This document shows, piece by piece, positions 33,780 to 42,873 of a stretch of DNA of 64,000 bases. The DNA comes from Mucilaginibacter yixingensis. GTDB taxonomy: Bacteria > Bacteroidota > Bacteroidia > Sphingobacteriales > Sphingobacteriaceae. The stretch spans positions 1,364,001 to 1,428,000 of the forward strand of contig NZ_CP160205.1 of assembly GCF_041080815.1 (NCBI RefSeq), read 5' to 3'. The notes under the pieces were generated by a model, which had not been told where the DNA came from, did not search any database, and was given only the letters and a program-made list of their open reading frames with translations. Position numbers and translations under genes: made by a program. Within the stretch, counting starts at the first letter, position 1, and each line of letters begins with the position of its first letter.

Positions 33780-34820
33780 CTACTTAGTCTTACCAAAGTT
33801 AGCTGCCATGGTATTCAACTGTGCAGAACTCAATGTTTTGCCACCATTGCTAATTACCACACGATACCTGAATGTTACTGATTCACCTTTCTTTAATGTT
33901 AGGTTTTTGGCTGATTTTCCGTTGGTGAAAATCTTTTCGCCTAGTGGATTGGCCGCAAACAGGCCGTAACCACGAGCGTGCCAGAAGGTAGGGTAGTTAG
34001 GGTTTTGCGGATGATCTATAATGGCAATACTCACCGAATCAGCCCCCATTTTACCAAATACTTTACACCAGGTGCCGCGGGTGCTCCATGCATCGTCGCC
34101 GGTTTTACCTTCGCTGGTGAGGTAATTGCCATTGGCTACTTTATCGGTGCCGCCTTTTACAATGGTAACATTACCTTTATCGTCTGTAAATTTTTGATCC
34201 TGAGCCGCAGGGATTTGCAATTCGTGCGCCAGGCGCAGGCCCAGCAAGCCATCTTTTGCATCGTTAAACACGGCATCCTGATCAGCTTTTAGGGTAGTGA
34301 TACGATCAATAACACGTTGATTGGCATCGCCGCTAAACTCATAACGAGTGCTTTCTTCCAGTATCACATCTTTAGCCTGGTTGGTCCAGTTGGCGTGGTA
34401 AGCCAATACGCCGGTTTTGCCATTCTGGGTTTCGGTGATCTTATCGGTACGCACCCAGCCATATTGACTTTTCTTAGCCGCCGGGATAGCGTAAGAGTTG
34501 TTCCAGAAATCGAGCCCGTTCAGGTTCTCAAAATTAAACCACAAACCGATGTGGTGTGGGTGATCGGTGGGGTCGCCGGGTTTCGGGTTCAGCGGAAAAC
34601 CACGAGTTACCACCGTACCGTTAGCGGTGCTGATAGGATAGAGCACCGGTTTTTCCAAACTATCGGGGTACATAAACGTGGTGAACAGCTTGCCGCCAAT
34701 CATCACATCAATTTTTTTATCCTTAGCCGATTTTACCAGGTTAACCGTTTGTTGCGCCATTACAGAGGTACTGAGCGCGGCCATGGCAGCCGCGCAGCCT
34801 AATATTTTAAATTTGTTCAT
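33780..34820 (-). CDS. DUF6807 (PmoA-annotated family) secreted protein
   Basis: About 346 aa from the ATG at 34820 (MNKFKILGC); the frame opens at 34835. Signal peptide ends near TSVMAQQ. The sequence follows DUF6807, with PVLYPISTANGTVVTRGFP, GDPTDHPHHIGLWFNF and WHARGYGLFAANPLG. Databases often label this family methane oxygenase PmoA, but that name has no enzymatic support; it is a beta-rich protein found in sugar-catabolic loci. The start is 11 bases after the Gfo/Idh/MocA stop. Confidence 0.85.
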   Translation of the reverse strand: MNKFKILGCAAAMAALSTSVMAQQTVNLVKSAKDKKIDVMIGGKLFTTFMYPDSLEKPVLYPISTANGTVVTRGFPLNPKPGDPTDHPHHIGLWFNFENLNGLDFWNNSYAIPAAKKSQYGWVRTDKITETQNGKTGVLAYHANWTNQAKDVILEESTRYEFSGDANQRVIDRITTLKADQDAVFNDAKDGLLGLRLAHELQIPAAQDQKFTDDKGNVTIVKGGTDKVANGNYLTSEGKTGDDAWSTRGTWCKVFGKMGADSVSIAIIDHPQNPNYPTFWHARGYGLFAANPLGEKIFTNGKSAKNLTLKKGESVTFRYRVVISNGGKTLSSAQLNTMAANFGKTK

Positions 34821-34831
34821 CGTTATTAAAA

Positions 34832-36187
34832 TCAATATTTAAACACTTTGCCGCCTGCCATTACTTCCTGTGTTTTCTCGTCAAAGGTTGCTTTTTGGCC
34901 GGTGTGCACGGCGGCGTTGGTCATAATGGTGGCAATGCTGTGGCTATAGCCAGCCTCAACAGGGGCATGAGGTTGCTGGCGGCTGCGCACGCACTCCATC
35001 CAGTTGCGCACGTGGTTAGAGGTTAAAATATCGCCACCGGTATTGGCCGATGCTACTACCGCTTCGTTATTCGGCAGTTTTACTTCGGGCAGCAGGTTGG
35101 CTTTCATACCCATGGCTGCAGCCATCTTTTCGGTCAGGCCGCCTTTAGGGGATACAGTATTGGTGTTGAGATTCAGCTCGCCGCCGTTTGAGTAGTAGAT
35201 CTCTGCCGGATGCTCGTCGCCGTTGTGCATGCGCGAGCCAAAGGTTACCTGAAAACCGCTTGATAGATCGTCCAGCGGACCGTAATCAAACGCGGCAAAA
35301 ATGGTATCCCAGTTGCGTCGGCCATCTTTCCACTGGTAAATGCCGCCATTGGCAACCACGCTGCGCGGGTGTGCCAGACCGCTAAACCAATGCACGGTAT
35401 CAATCTGGTGGCTCATCCATTGCCCGGCCAGGCCAGATGAGTACGGCCAGAACAAACGGAACTCCAGGTATTTACGTGGGTCAAAAGCCTCGTAAGGGCG
35501 GTTCATTAACCAGCGTTTCCAATCGGTGTCTTCTTCTTTTAATTTATCAAGCAGGTCAGGACGGCGCCAGCGACCGGGTTGATTTACGTTCCAGGTCAGC
35601 TCTACCATGGTAATAGGGCCAAATTTGCCCGATTTAATAAAATCTGCAGCGGCATGGTAGTTAGAACCACTGCGGCGCTGCGAGCCGATCTGCACAATCT
35701 TACCCGATTCTTTTACCGCTTTGAGTGCGTAGCGGGCATCCTCCATTGTTTCGGCAAACGGTTTTTCTACGTAGGCATCGCAGCCGGCTTTTACGGCTTC
35801 GGCGCAATGGCGGGCGTGCTGGAAATCGGCGGTGGAGATGAACACGGCGTCAACCGCTTTACTGTCGTACATTTCTTCATTGTTGCGAAAGGCTTTTACA
35901 TCGTTCTGCATTTTATCCTTCCACATGGCGGCACCCTGCTCGCGGCGTAGCTTCCAGATGTCTGAAACGCCTACTACCTCAAAATTGAGTTCTTTGGCGT
36001 GATTCATAAATGCAGGCATGTGCGAGCTGCGGTGACGGTCTGAAAAACCCACTACACCCACACGCACACGGTCATTAGCACCAATAATGCGTTTGTAGCT
36101 TTTTGCGCTGAAGCCATTTTTGGCCAGCATTATACCGGCGCCAGCTAAGGCGGCCTGCCTGATAAATGTACGGCGAGATTGTTCCAT
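34832..36187 (-). CDS. Gfo/Idh/MocA-family oxidoreductase, Tat-exported
   Basis: 451 aa with twin-arginine signal (QSRRTFIRQAALAGAG). The Rossmann domain begins VRVGVVGFSD; the EKPFAETMEDARYA motif near residue 140 is the family EKP catalytic-Lys signature. The C-terminal alpha/beta domain follows. These NAD(P)-dependent enzymes oxidise sugars; exported versions are common in Bacteroidota glycan loci. First gene of a minus-strand set with the DUF6807 and isomerase genes. Confidence 0.92.
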   Translation of the reverse strand: MEQSRRTFIRQAALAGAGIMLAKNGFSAKSYKRIIGANDRVRVGVVGFSDRHRSSHMPAFMNHAKELNFEVVGVSDIWKLRREQGAAMWKDKMQNDVKAFRNNEEMYDSKAVDAVFISTADFQHARHCAEAVKAGCDAYVEKPFAETMEDARYALKAVKESGKIVQIGSQRRSGSNYHAAADFIKSGKFGPITMVELTWNVNQPGRWRRPDLLDKLKEEDTDWKRWLMNRPYEAFDPRKYLEFRLFWPYSSGLAGQWMSHQIDTVHWFSGLAHPRSVVANGGIYQWKDGRRNWDTIFAAFDYGPLDDLSSGFQVTFGSRMHNGDEHPAEIYYSNGGELNLNTNTVSPKGGLTEKMAAAMGMKANLLPEVKLPNNEAVVASANTGGDILTSNHVRNWMECVRSRQQPHAPVEAGYSHSIATIMTNAAVHTGQKATFDEKTQEVMAGGKVFKY

Positions 36188-36354
36188 CTTCTTTTTGATA
36201 GGTTTTAATAGATAATAAAGGAAATTGGTTTATACCGGCTTTAGGACCCCGGCCATTATTGATGAAAATATAGAAATTGAAAATCAATTACAAGCGTAAC
36301 AATGATGATATAAAGTGGGGTTGAGTTCAGAAGTCTTGATTGCGGCCTAAACTA

Positions 36355-36463
36355 TTGTCATTGCGAGGAGGAACGACGAAGCAATCTCGTCTCACGCTTA
36401 ATCATGCGACGAGATTGCTTCGTCATCCCATAACACGACCTCCGCTATTCCTCGCAATGACAA
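36355..36463. repeat. Palindromic repeat, TTGTCATTGCGAG family, copy 2
   Basis: TTGTCATTGCGAGG ... CCTCGCAATGACAA ends with inner AAGCAATCTCGTC and GACGAGATTGCTT arms. It sits between the Gfo/Idh/MocA start and the cobalamin riboswitch; the rest of 36188-36509 shows no gene. Confidence 0.85.
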
Positions 36464-36509
36464 AATTGAGATGTCCTTCTATCAACAAAAACCCTATCTT
36501 CGCCCTGCT

Positions 36510-36682
36510 TTTGGTTCCCGGTTTTACGCCCGGGATTAAAAGGGAACACGGTGTAAATCCGCGACTGTCCCGCAGCTGTAAGCTTCTGTTAACCAAGTCC
36601 ATTCTAATGGTCACTGTGCGCCGCCGGCGCGTGGGAAGACCGGACTACCTGGAGGAAGCAAAGTCAGAAGACCTGCCATAGC
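36510..36682 (+). promoter_or_regulatory. Cobalamin (B12) riboswitch
   Basis: Contains the class hallmarks in order: GGTTCCCGGTTTTACGCCCG, AAAAGGGAACACGGTG, AAATCCGCGACTGTCCCGCA (core and B12-box region), GCTGTAAG, GGAAGACCGG, and the closing AGTCAGAAGACCTGCC. It ends about 118 bases before the BtuB-like gene and presumably represses it and the BtuG-like gene when cobalamin is plentiful. Confidence 0.95.
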
Positions 36683-36799
36683 TTTAACATTATTCATAGC
36701 TTTCGGGGATTGAAGCTGGAATAGCGATACTTTTCGGTGTCTCTTTATTCTTTTGCCTTTTTTCTGCCTGCGGCTATACGCTAAAATCTACCCAAAAAG

Positions 36800-38836
36800 A
36801 TGAAGCCTGCCTGGCGCTCTGTGTGTTTATTGCTGCTGTTCCTGCCGATGGGAATTGCCTCTGCGCGTGCCCAAAAACGCGATACTACCAAAACCGATAC
36901 TCTGCGAAAGCAGCACTTAAAAGAAGTGCAGGTTAAGGGTTTACGCAAAAATCAGGAGAAAGATATGATCCCGGTGCAAACGCTATCAGGGCAACAATTA
37001 AAAGATTTGAGCACTCATTCTGTGGCCGATGCTGTGCGCTATTTCTCGGGTGTGCAGGTGAAAGATTATGGCGGCATCGGCGGACTGAAAACCGTAAACG
37101 TGCGCAGCCTGGGCACCCAGCATGTGGGCGTTTTTTATGATGGAATTGAATTGGGCAATGCCCAAAATGGGGTGGTTGACCTGGGGCGGTTCTCGCTGGA
37201 TAATATGGAAGCCATCTCGCTTTACAACGGCCAAAAGAGTGCCATTTTTCAACCGGCAAAAGATTTTTCATCCGCATCGGCTATTTACCTCACTACACGG
37301 GTGCCGAAGTTTGAGGACGATAAAAAGGATAACTACCAGTTTGCTTTTAAAACCGGCTCATTCGGGTTGGCTAATCCGTCAGTGCTTTGGGAACACCAAT
37401 TGCGGGATTCTCTATCCACATCCTTTAACGCTGAGTACCTGTACACCAACGGTCGCTATAAATTTATTTATGCCAAAGCCGGCGGATATGATACCACACA
37501 GACCCGTCAAAACGGCGATGTGCGGGCGTTGCGGTTAGAGGGTGGGTTATTCGGTCGTGTTAAAGATGGCGAGTGGAGCACAAAGCTGTATTTCTATAAC
37601 TCTGGCCGTGGCTATCCCGGTGCGGTGGTGCGTAGCGATACCAACCTGGTTCATCAGGATAGGCAGTGGGATGACAACTTCTTTGTGCAATCAGCATATC
37701 AAAAGAAATTCAGTAGCTTATATAGTCTTAGGCTGAGCGCGAAGTATGCTTATGATTACCTGCATTATCTGTCGGACCCACGACTGGATGTAAGTACGCT
37801 TTACATCAATAATCATTTCCGGCAGCAGGAGGTTTATCTGTCTGCCGCCAACTTGTTTCAAATTACACCGCATTGGTATGTTAATCTCTCAGAGGATGGC
37901 ATGTGGAACAAGTTGAATGCCGATCTGGTAGATTTTGTTTACCCCACGCGCTACACTTCTTTAACAGCATTGGCAACTACCATCAATCTCGGTAGAGTAC
38001 AACTGCAAGGCTCGTTATTGGAAACTTTTGTGCACGAGACTACTCGCGTGGTTAACAGTGCGGCGGGTAATACGCAACAACTCACACCATCGCTTATTGC
38101 CGCCTGGCGCCCGCTTGCCGACAGTGCTTTTAGCGTTCGTGCTTTTTACAAACGCATTTTTAGGATGCCTACGTTGAATGATCTTTACTATACTTTCATC
38201 GGCAACATTAACCTCAAGCCAGAATATACCACCCAATATGACCTGGGCTTCCGTTGGGAGCGTATGTTTAACGATGGCGCGCTTCGATCAATCGAACTGC
38301 AGGTTGATGGCTATTACAACCAGGTACAAAACAAAATCATCGCTGTGCCTACTACCAACCAATACCGGTGGACGATGATTAACCTGGGGTATGTAAAAAT
38401 CAGGGGGATTGATGTGAGCGCGCAAGGTAACTGGGCTTTATCGGCAAAACTGCTGTTGAGTACGCGACTCAGTTACACCTATCAGCGGGCGCAGGATTTT
38501 ACCGATGTTGTCAGTCCGTATTACGGCGGACAGATACCTTATGAGCCCTGGAACAGCGGTTCTGTGGTGATGAATCTGTCTTACGGAAAATGGAACGTGA
38601 ATTACAGCTACATCTATACGGGCGAGCGGTATGATGCCATTGCCAACATCCCCGAAAACTATCATCCACCGTTTTACACGCACGATATTGCTTTGACGCG
38701 CACACTGCAACTATCAGGCAAACAATTCAGACTCTCGGCTGAGATCAATAACCTGCTCAACCAGCAATATGAGGTGGTGCAGAGCTACCCCATGCCGGGC
38801 ACCAACATCAGGCTGATTATCCAAATGAATCTATGA
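36800..38836 (+). CDS. btuB: BtuB-like TonB-dependent cobalamin receptor
   Basis: Outer-membrane receptor of 678 aa. Signal peptide ends near GIASARAQ. A short TonB-box region and plug follow (about 40-150; VRYFSGVQVKDYGGIGGLKTVNVRSLGTQHVGVFYDG), then the barrel, ending NIRLIIQMNL. No STN or carboxypeptidase-like domain, as in BtuB. Assignment to cobalamin rests on the riboswitch immediately upstream and the BtuG-like gene, whose ATG overlaps its stop (ATGA). Confidence 0.9.
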   Translation: MKPAWRSVCLLLLFLPMGIASARAQKRDTTKTDTLRKQHLKEVQVKGLRKNQEKDMIPVQTLSGQQLKDLSTHSVADAVRYFSGVQVKDYGGIGGLKTVNVRSLGTQHVGVFYDGIELGNAQNGVVDLGRFSLDNMEAISLYNGQKSAIFQPAKDFSSASAIYLTTRVPKFEDDKKDNYQFAFKTGSFGLANPSVLWEHQLRDSLSTSFNAEYLYTNGRYKFIYAKAGGYDTTQTRQNGDVRALRLEGGLFGRVKDGEWSTKLYFYNSGRGYPGAVVRSDTNLVHQDRQWDDNFFVQSAYQKKFSSLYSLRLSAKYAYDYLHYLSDPRLDVSTLYINNHFRQQEVYLSAANLFQITPHWYVNLSEDGMWNKLNADLVDFVYPTRYTSLTALATTINLGRVQLQGSLLETFVHETTRVVNSAAGNTQQLTPSLIAAWRPLADSAFSVRAFYKRIFRMPTLNDLYYTFIGNINLKPEYTTQYDLGFRWERMFNDGALRSIELQVDGYYNQVQNKIIAVPTTNQYRWTMINLGYVKIRGIDVSAQGNWALSAKLLLSTRLSYTYQRAQDFTDVVSPYYGGQIPYEPWNSGSVVMNLSYGKWNVNYSYIYTGERYDAIANIPENYHPPFYTHDIALTRTLQLSGKQFRLSAEINNLLNQQYEVVQSYPMPGTNIRLIIQMNL

Positions 38837-39990
38837 AAAACTTAAATATTGCGGCACTCTGCATTTTAGCGTTTGCCATTATCTCAACCAGTTGCCGCAA
38901 AGGCAATGACCCCATACAGCAACCAACCACCACCCAGGTATCTGGTGGGACAGACGATGGTACCATTAAAGGTTTCTTTCTGCTGAACGAAGGCAACATG
39001 GGCAGCAACAAAGCCACCATTGACTATTACGATTATCCCAGCGGGAAATATTCCAAAAACATCTATCCATCGCGTAATCCCAACGTGGTGAAAGAGTTGG
39101 GCGATGTGGGTAACGATATCCAGATCTATGGCAGTAAGTTGTATGCGGTCATCAACGTATCTAACCTGATCGAGGTGATGGATGTAAAGACCGCCAAACA
39201 CATTGCTACCATTACGGTACCTAATTGCCGGTATCTGGCTTTTGATAAGGGTTATGCATACGTGAGCTCATACGCTGGTCCGGTGCTGATTGATCCTAAC
39301 TCGCGGTTGGGTTATGTGGCCCGGATAGATACTGCTACACTGAAGGTGCGCGATACCTGTGTGGTGGGTTATCAGCCGGAGGAAATGGCCATTCGGGATA
39401 ATAAACTTTATGTGGCTAATTCGGGAGGGTACCGGGTGCCCAATTATGATAACACCGTTTCGGTAATTGATCTGAGTGCTTTTAAGGAGACGAAGAAGAT
39501 TATTGTCGGCATTAACCTGGATCATATTAAGCCTGACGGACACGGCAATTTGTATGTTACCTCTCGCGGCGATTATAAAACCATTCCTTCAAATACTTAC
39601 GTCATCAACTCGTCAGACCAGGTATCTGATGTGCTGAACCTGCCCGCCAGCAATCTGACGGTAAGTGGCGACTCTATCTACGTATACAGCACCCAATGGA
39701 GTTATGTAACCAATAGCAATGCCATTAGTTATGCCATTATTAACACCCAAAGCAAGACTGTGGTAACGCGCAATTTTATTACAGATGGTACCGATAAGAA
39801 GATTGTCATCCCATACGGCATTGCCATCAATCCAGAAACCAAAGAGATTTTTGTGACCGATGCCAAGGATTATATAACCCCTGGTCGTATTTACTGTTTT
39901 ACGCCGCAGGGCAAGTATAAGTGGGACGCAGAGACGGGCGATATACCGGGGCATATTGTTTTTACACGAACCAGATTGAGCGGGTTCTAA
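38833..39990 (+). CDS. BtuG-like surface cobalamin-binding beta-propeller lipoprotein (DUF5074/YncE-like)
   Basis: 385 aa with a lipoprotein signal (IISTSC, Cys near 21). Repeated propeller blades are visible (YGSKLYAVINVSNLIEVMDV, IRDNKLYVANSGG, GHGNLYVTSRGD, NPETKEIFVTDAKDY), matching DUF5074/YncE-type seven-blade propellers. In Bacteroides the equivalent BtuG protein sits on BtuB and captures B12 with very high affinity. Translational coupling to the BtuB gene under a cobalamin riboswitch strongly supports this role. Confidence 0.85.
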   Translation: MKNLNIAALCILAFAIISTSCRKGNDPIQQPTTTQVSGGTDDGTIKGFFLLNEGNMGSNKATIDYYDYPSGKYSKNIYPSRNPNVVKELGDVGNDIQIYGSKLYAVINVSNLIEVMDVKTAKHIATITVPNCRYLAFDKGYAYVSSYAGPVLIDPNSRLGYVARIDTATLKVRDTCVVGYQPEEMAIRDNKLYVANSGGYRVPNYDNTVSVIDLSAFKETKKIIVGINLDHIKPDGHGNLYVTSRGDYKTIPSNTYVINSSDQVSDVLNLPASNLTVSGDSIYVYSTQWSYVTNSNAISYAIINTQSKTVVTRNFITDGTDKKIVIPYGIAINPETKEIFVTDAKDYITPGRIYCFTPQGKYKWDAETGDIPGHIVFTRTRLSGF

Positions 39991-40007
39991 AAAGGAAATT
40001 AAAAAAC

Positions 40008-40133
40008 TTGTCATTGCGAGCAGGGCCGCGGGGCAGAACTGAGCGCGAAGCAATCTCTTCGCTTGCATTAGTCCTGCGACGAGATTGCTTCGTCATGCTC
40101 TTTCACAAGCCTACGCATTCCTCGCAATGACAA
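40008..40133. repeat. Palindromic repeat, TTGTCATTGCGAG family, copy 3
   Basis: Same ends (TTGTCATTGCGAG / CTCGCAATGACAA) and inner GCGAAGCAATCTC / GAGATTGCTTCG arms. It lies between convergent genes (BtuG-like and nitronate monooxygenase), where it could terminate both. Confidence 0.85.
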
Positions 40134-40171
40134 GAGGTATAAATTATTGAACTTATTCGCATTCAAGATTA

Positions 40172-41248
40172 TCAACTACCCATATACTGATTACTTTCTT
40201 CAATCAGCGCCTGCATCAATTCTTTAGCCTTAGTATGTTTAAGCAGCGGAGTAATCTGCCCGCCCCAAAATAGCACCATATCATGCTTTTGCTGATCGAG
40301 TGCGGCTTTGCGCAGGGGAGACATAAAAGTGGTTTGTAAGGGGAAAGGCAGGATCTGACTTTCTTTACCCACCACATCCTTAGCCATCTGGGTACTTAAC
40401 CCGCGACCGAGCCTGCCGGTAAACGCCCTGGACAGCATGGTGTATTTAGCGGCCTCAGAGAACAGCGCTTTACGATGCGCCGGCAAAGCACCTGATTCAT
40501 CACAAGCCAGAAACGCGGTACCCACCTGCACGGCATCGGCACCCAACATTAGCGCCGCTGCTACACCTTTGCCGGTAGCAATACCGCCTGCAGCTATAAT
40601 TGGGGTTTTGATCTTCTCTTTCAATAGTTGGATCAGCACAAATGTACCCGTTGTTGATTGTTCTGTCGGAGCCATGAACGACGGCCGGTGACCGCCCGCT
40701 TCAAAGCCCGAGGCAATGATCATATCCACACCGGTGGCATCCAGCGCCAGGGCCTCATCCAGGGTGGTGGCAGCGCCTACGGTTCTGATGCCCAATCGGC
40801 GGCATTGTTCCAGCACATCTTCAGGCAGGGTGCCAAACATAAAGCTGAATACTTTGGGTTTGATATCCAGAATTACCTGTAACTGGTTCTCAAAACGGGT
40901 TTTAAACGGAGCCGGTTTTTCTGGCAGGGGGATGCCCACCTCATCAAAATAAGGCTTATAGAGTTGTTTAGCTTGTTCAAACTGCTGGTCGGTAATGATG
41001 CCGCCGGGCGCATCGGTGTCTGATACCCAAATGTTAATATTGTAAGGCTTGTCCGTAGCGGCTTTCAGCTGTTTATCTATATCATAAATCTCTTGCGCGC
41101 TCAGCGTGTAAGCGCCGTAGCCGCCCAGTCCGCCGGCGTTTGATACCGTAGCCGTCAATTCTATGGTAGAAAGACCGCCACCGAAGGGGCCCTGCATAAT
41201 GGGGTAATCAATACCCAATAGTTCTGTTGCTTTTGTTTGGTACCACAT
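40172..41248 (-). CDS. Nitronate monooxygenase / 2-nitropropane dioxygenase-like flavoprotein
   Basis: FMN-dependent TIM-barrel enzyme of 358 aa that oxidises alkyl nitronates, detoxifying compounds such as propionate-3-nitronate. Family motifs: LLGIDYPIMQGPFGGG at the start, GFEAGGHR with the conserved His region, IAAGGIATGKGVAAALMLGADAVQVGTAFL (FMN phosphate-binding). Full length for the family. It follows the NTF2-like gene by 12 bases and probably ends the yceI operon. Confidence 0.92.
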   Translation of the reverse strand: MWYQTKATELLGIDYPIMQGPFGGGLSTIELTATVSNAGGLGGYGAYTLSAQEIYDIDKQLKAATDKPYNINIWVSDTDAPGGIITDQQFEQAKQLYKPYFDEVGIPLPEKPAPFKTRFENQLQVILDIKPKVFSFMFGTLPEDVLEQCRRLGIRTVGAATTLDEALALDATGVDMIIASGFEAGGHRPSFMAPTEQSTTGTFVLIQLLKEKIKTPIIAAGGIATGKGVAAALMLGADAVQVGTAFLACDESGALPAHRKALFSEAAKYTMLSRAFTGRLGRGLSTQMAKDVVGKESQILPFPLQTTFMSPLRKAALDQQKHDMVLFWGGQITPLLKHTKAKELMQALIEESNQYMGS

Positions 41249-41260
41249 GGTTTGCTAAGA

Positions 41261-41635
41261 TTAAAGGTTTGTATCGGCTATCATTTTATTTACAATGAGC
41301 CATTTGCCATCCAGGCGATGGAAGGATAGGTACTCATGGTAAATAAAATCATACATCTGCACTTTTACTTCGGCAACGGCAATTGAATTGACCACCCTGA
41401 TATCAATAATCTCCCCTTTAAATGGTTTGCCCGAATCTTTGGGACTTTGACGGTTGGCCACCCCATCAAGGTACTGGCCCAGTGTTTTATAATACGGCTG
41501 CCCTTTTACATCTCCAAATAACAGGGTGCCGGGGTGATAAATTTCAATCAGCAAACTCAAATCTCCCTCGTAGATGCCTTTGAAATAACTTTTTTCAAGC
41601 ACTTGAGCTATAATGGTTTTATCTTGTGTTTCCAT
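41261..41635 (-). CDS. NTF2-like (SnoaL / putative lumazine-binding) protein
   Basis: 124 aa, full-length small cone-shaped fold. Visible pattern: N-terminal helix pair (IAQVLEKSYFKGIYEGDLSLLIEIYHPGTLL), then alternating strands VNSIAVAEVKVQMYDF, YHEYLSFHRLDGKWLIVNKM. Such proteins bind small hydrophobic ligands or act as isomerases; the specific role is unknown. The gap to the upstream SDR gene is filled by a palindromic repeat, so cotranscription may be partial. Confidence 0.8.
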   Translation of the reverse strand: METQDKTIIAQVLEKSYFKGIYEGDLSLLIEIYHPGTLLFGDVKGQPYYKTLGQYLDGVANRQSPKDSGKPFKGEIIDIRVVNSIAVAEVKVQMYDFIYHEYLSFHRLDGKWLIVNKMIADTNL

Positions 41636-41752
41636 GGCGTTAGGTATTTGTGTCCTTCCGGTTTAGTTCAAATTTACAAACCTTAAGGGCGGTTAATATT
41701 GATTTTTGAAAGATTAATAGATTAGATCTAGCATACTCAATTTTTAAAACTT

Positions 41753-41876
41753 TTGTCATTGCGAGGAACGCGAAAGGTAGAGCAAGGGGTGACGAAGCAA
41801 TCTCGTCGCAGGACAGATGCATGCGACGAGATTGCTTCGCGCTTGACCACGCCCACAGCCCTGCTCGCAATGACAA
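41753..41876. repeat. Palindromic repeat, TTGTCATTGCGAG family, copy 4
   Basis: Ends TTGTCATTGCGAG / CTCGCAATGACAA; inner GAAGCAATCTCGTCGCA / TGCGACGAGATTGCTTC. It lies inside a run of same-strand genes (SDR to NTF2-like), so it could attenuate or process an operon transcript. Confidence 0.85.
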
Positions 41877-41903
41877 AATTTTTTAGTAGCTGATTAACAG
41901 GTT

Positions 41904-42638
41904 TTACCCCAAATGATGACCAGCGCCCATACCGCCATCAACGTTAATAATTGCACCCGATACAAAAGTGTTTTTGGCTACGGCGTAAACCATTTGGGCC
42001 ACTTCATCAACCTCGCCAATACGTTTCAACAGGTGAATACCAGCAGCGGCATCGGCATGCTCACCATGCATTGGTGTACGGATGACGCCTGGTGCGATGG
42101 TATTTACACGGATATTGTCTTTCCCAAACTCTGCTGCCAATTGCAATGTCAATGCGTGGATGGCGCCCTTGCTGGATATGGGTGCAGTAGCAGGGGCGCC
42201 GCCCAGGGCATGGTAAACAAGCGGAGTGCCGATGTTAATGATGGCACCAGCATGTTGTTTTAGCATTTGCGGGATGATGGCCTGGGTGGTAAAGAAGGTG
42301 CCCTTCAAGTTGGTGTTCAGAAACTGATCAAGGTAGGCTTCGTCAACTTCAAGAAATGCCTTGTTGGCAAAGATGCCTGCATTATTGATCAATACGTCTG
42401 CCGAGCCGAACTTTTCAATTGCAGTTTTAACCAATTGCTCGCCCGTGCGTTTATCGCTTACGTTACCGGCTACCATGGCCAGGTTAGGGCCTGCACCCAG
42501 TTCCTGATAGGTTTGTTCCAGCTTTTCCGGGGTGGCTGAGTTGATAACCACGTTATCACCCTGTGCCAGGAAATAGCTGGCTACTGCTTTGCCGATGCCG
42601 CTTGAGGCGCCGGTTACTATTACTGTTTGTGCTTTCAT
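41904..42638 (-). CDS. Short-chain dehydrogenase/reductase family protein with atypical active site
   Basis: 244 aa Rossmann protein with NAD(P) motif TGASSGIGKA, NNAG, and the C-terminal IRVNTIAPGVIRTPM and VSGAIINVDGG segments of classical SDRs. The active-site YxxxK is not intact: the region reads APATAPISSKGAIHAL, so Lys is kept and the Tyr position is Pro. The Ser-position loop is NIGTPLVY. It may use a different residue or be non-catalytic. It follows the tautomerase gene by five bases in the yceI operon. Confidence 0.88.
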   Translation of the reverse strand: MKAQTVIVTGASSGIGKAVASYFLAQGDNVVINSATPEKLEQTYQELGAGPNLAMVAGNVSDKRTGEQLVKTAIEKFGSADVLINNAGIFANKAFLEVDEAYLDQFLNTNLKGTFFTTQAIIPQMLKQHAGAIINIGTPLVYHALGGAPATAPISSKGAIHALTLQLAAEFGKDNIRVNTIAPGVIRTPMHGEHADAAAGIHLLKRIGEVDEVAQMVYAVAKNTFVSGAIINVDGGMGAGHHLG

Positions 42639-42643
42639 TGTTG

Positions 42644-42862
42644 TTATTTCCTTTCGGCGGTAATGCCCTTTTCTCTTAGTACTGATGTTTGTTCGCCGGC
42701 GTAGCCCCAGTTATCCAATTCAATCTCCTGGATAACTACGTGGGTAAGGTGAGGATCTTTGTTCAGCACCTGGGTAACTACATCGGTTACGCCTTTAATT
42801 AATTGCTGTTTTTGCTCGCGGGTAACGCCCTCTTTGGTTACCTCAATTTTTATGTATGGCAT
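42644..42862 (-). CDS. 4-oxalocrotonate tautomerase-family protein
   Basis: 72 aa, with Pro as residue 2 (the catalytic N-terminal proline after Met removal) in MPYIKIEVTKEG. The helix TREQKQQLIKGVTDVVTQVL and the strand HVVIQEIELDNWGY fit the family. These small hexamers catalyse keto-enol tautomerisation of various substrates. It lies 11 bases after yceI and five before the SDR gene. Confidence 0.88.
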   Translation of the reverse strand: MPYIKIEVTKEGVTREQKQQLIKGVTDVVTQVLNKDPHLTHVVIQEIELDNWGYAGEQTSVLREKGITAERK

Positions 42863-42873
42863 GGCTTTAAGTT

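Noticed and set aside
33780..34820. Call as a methane monooxygenase subunit (PmoA)
   Set aside because: The PmoA label of this family is a database carry-over; the protein is a soluble secreted DUF6807 protein without PmoA membrane helices.
36340..36681. 113-codon plus-strand open frame before the BtuB-like gene
   Set aside because: It runs through a palindromic repeat and the cobalamin riboswitch, whose conserved RNA motifs explain the sequence.
33644..41876. Repeated TTGTCATTGCGAG units considered as a CRISPR array
   Set aside because: Copies are kilobases apart, palindromic at both ends and lack regular spacers; they are dispersed intergenic repeats.
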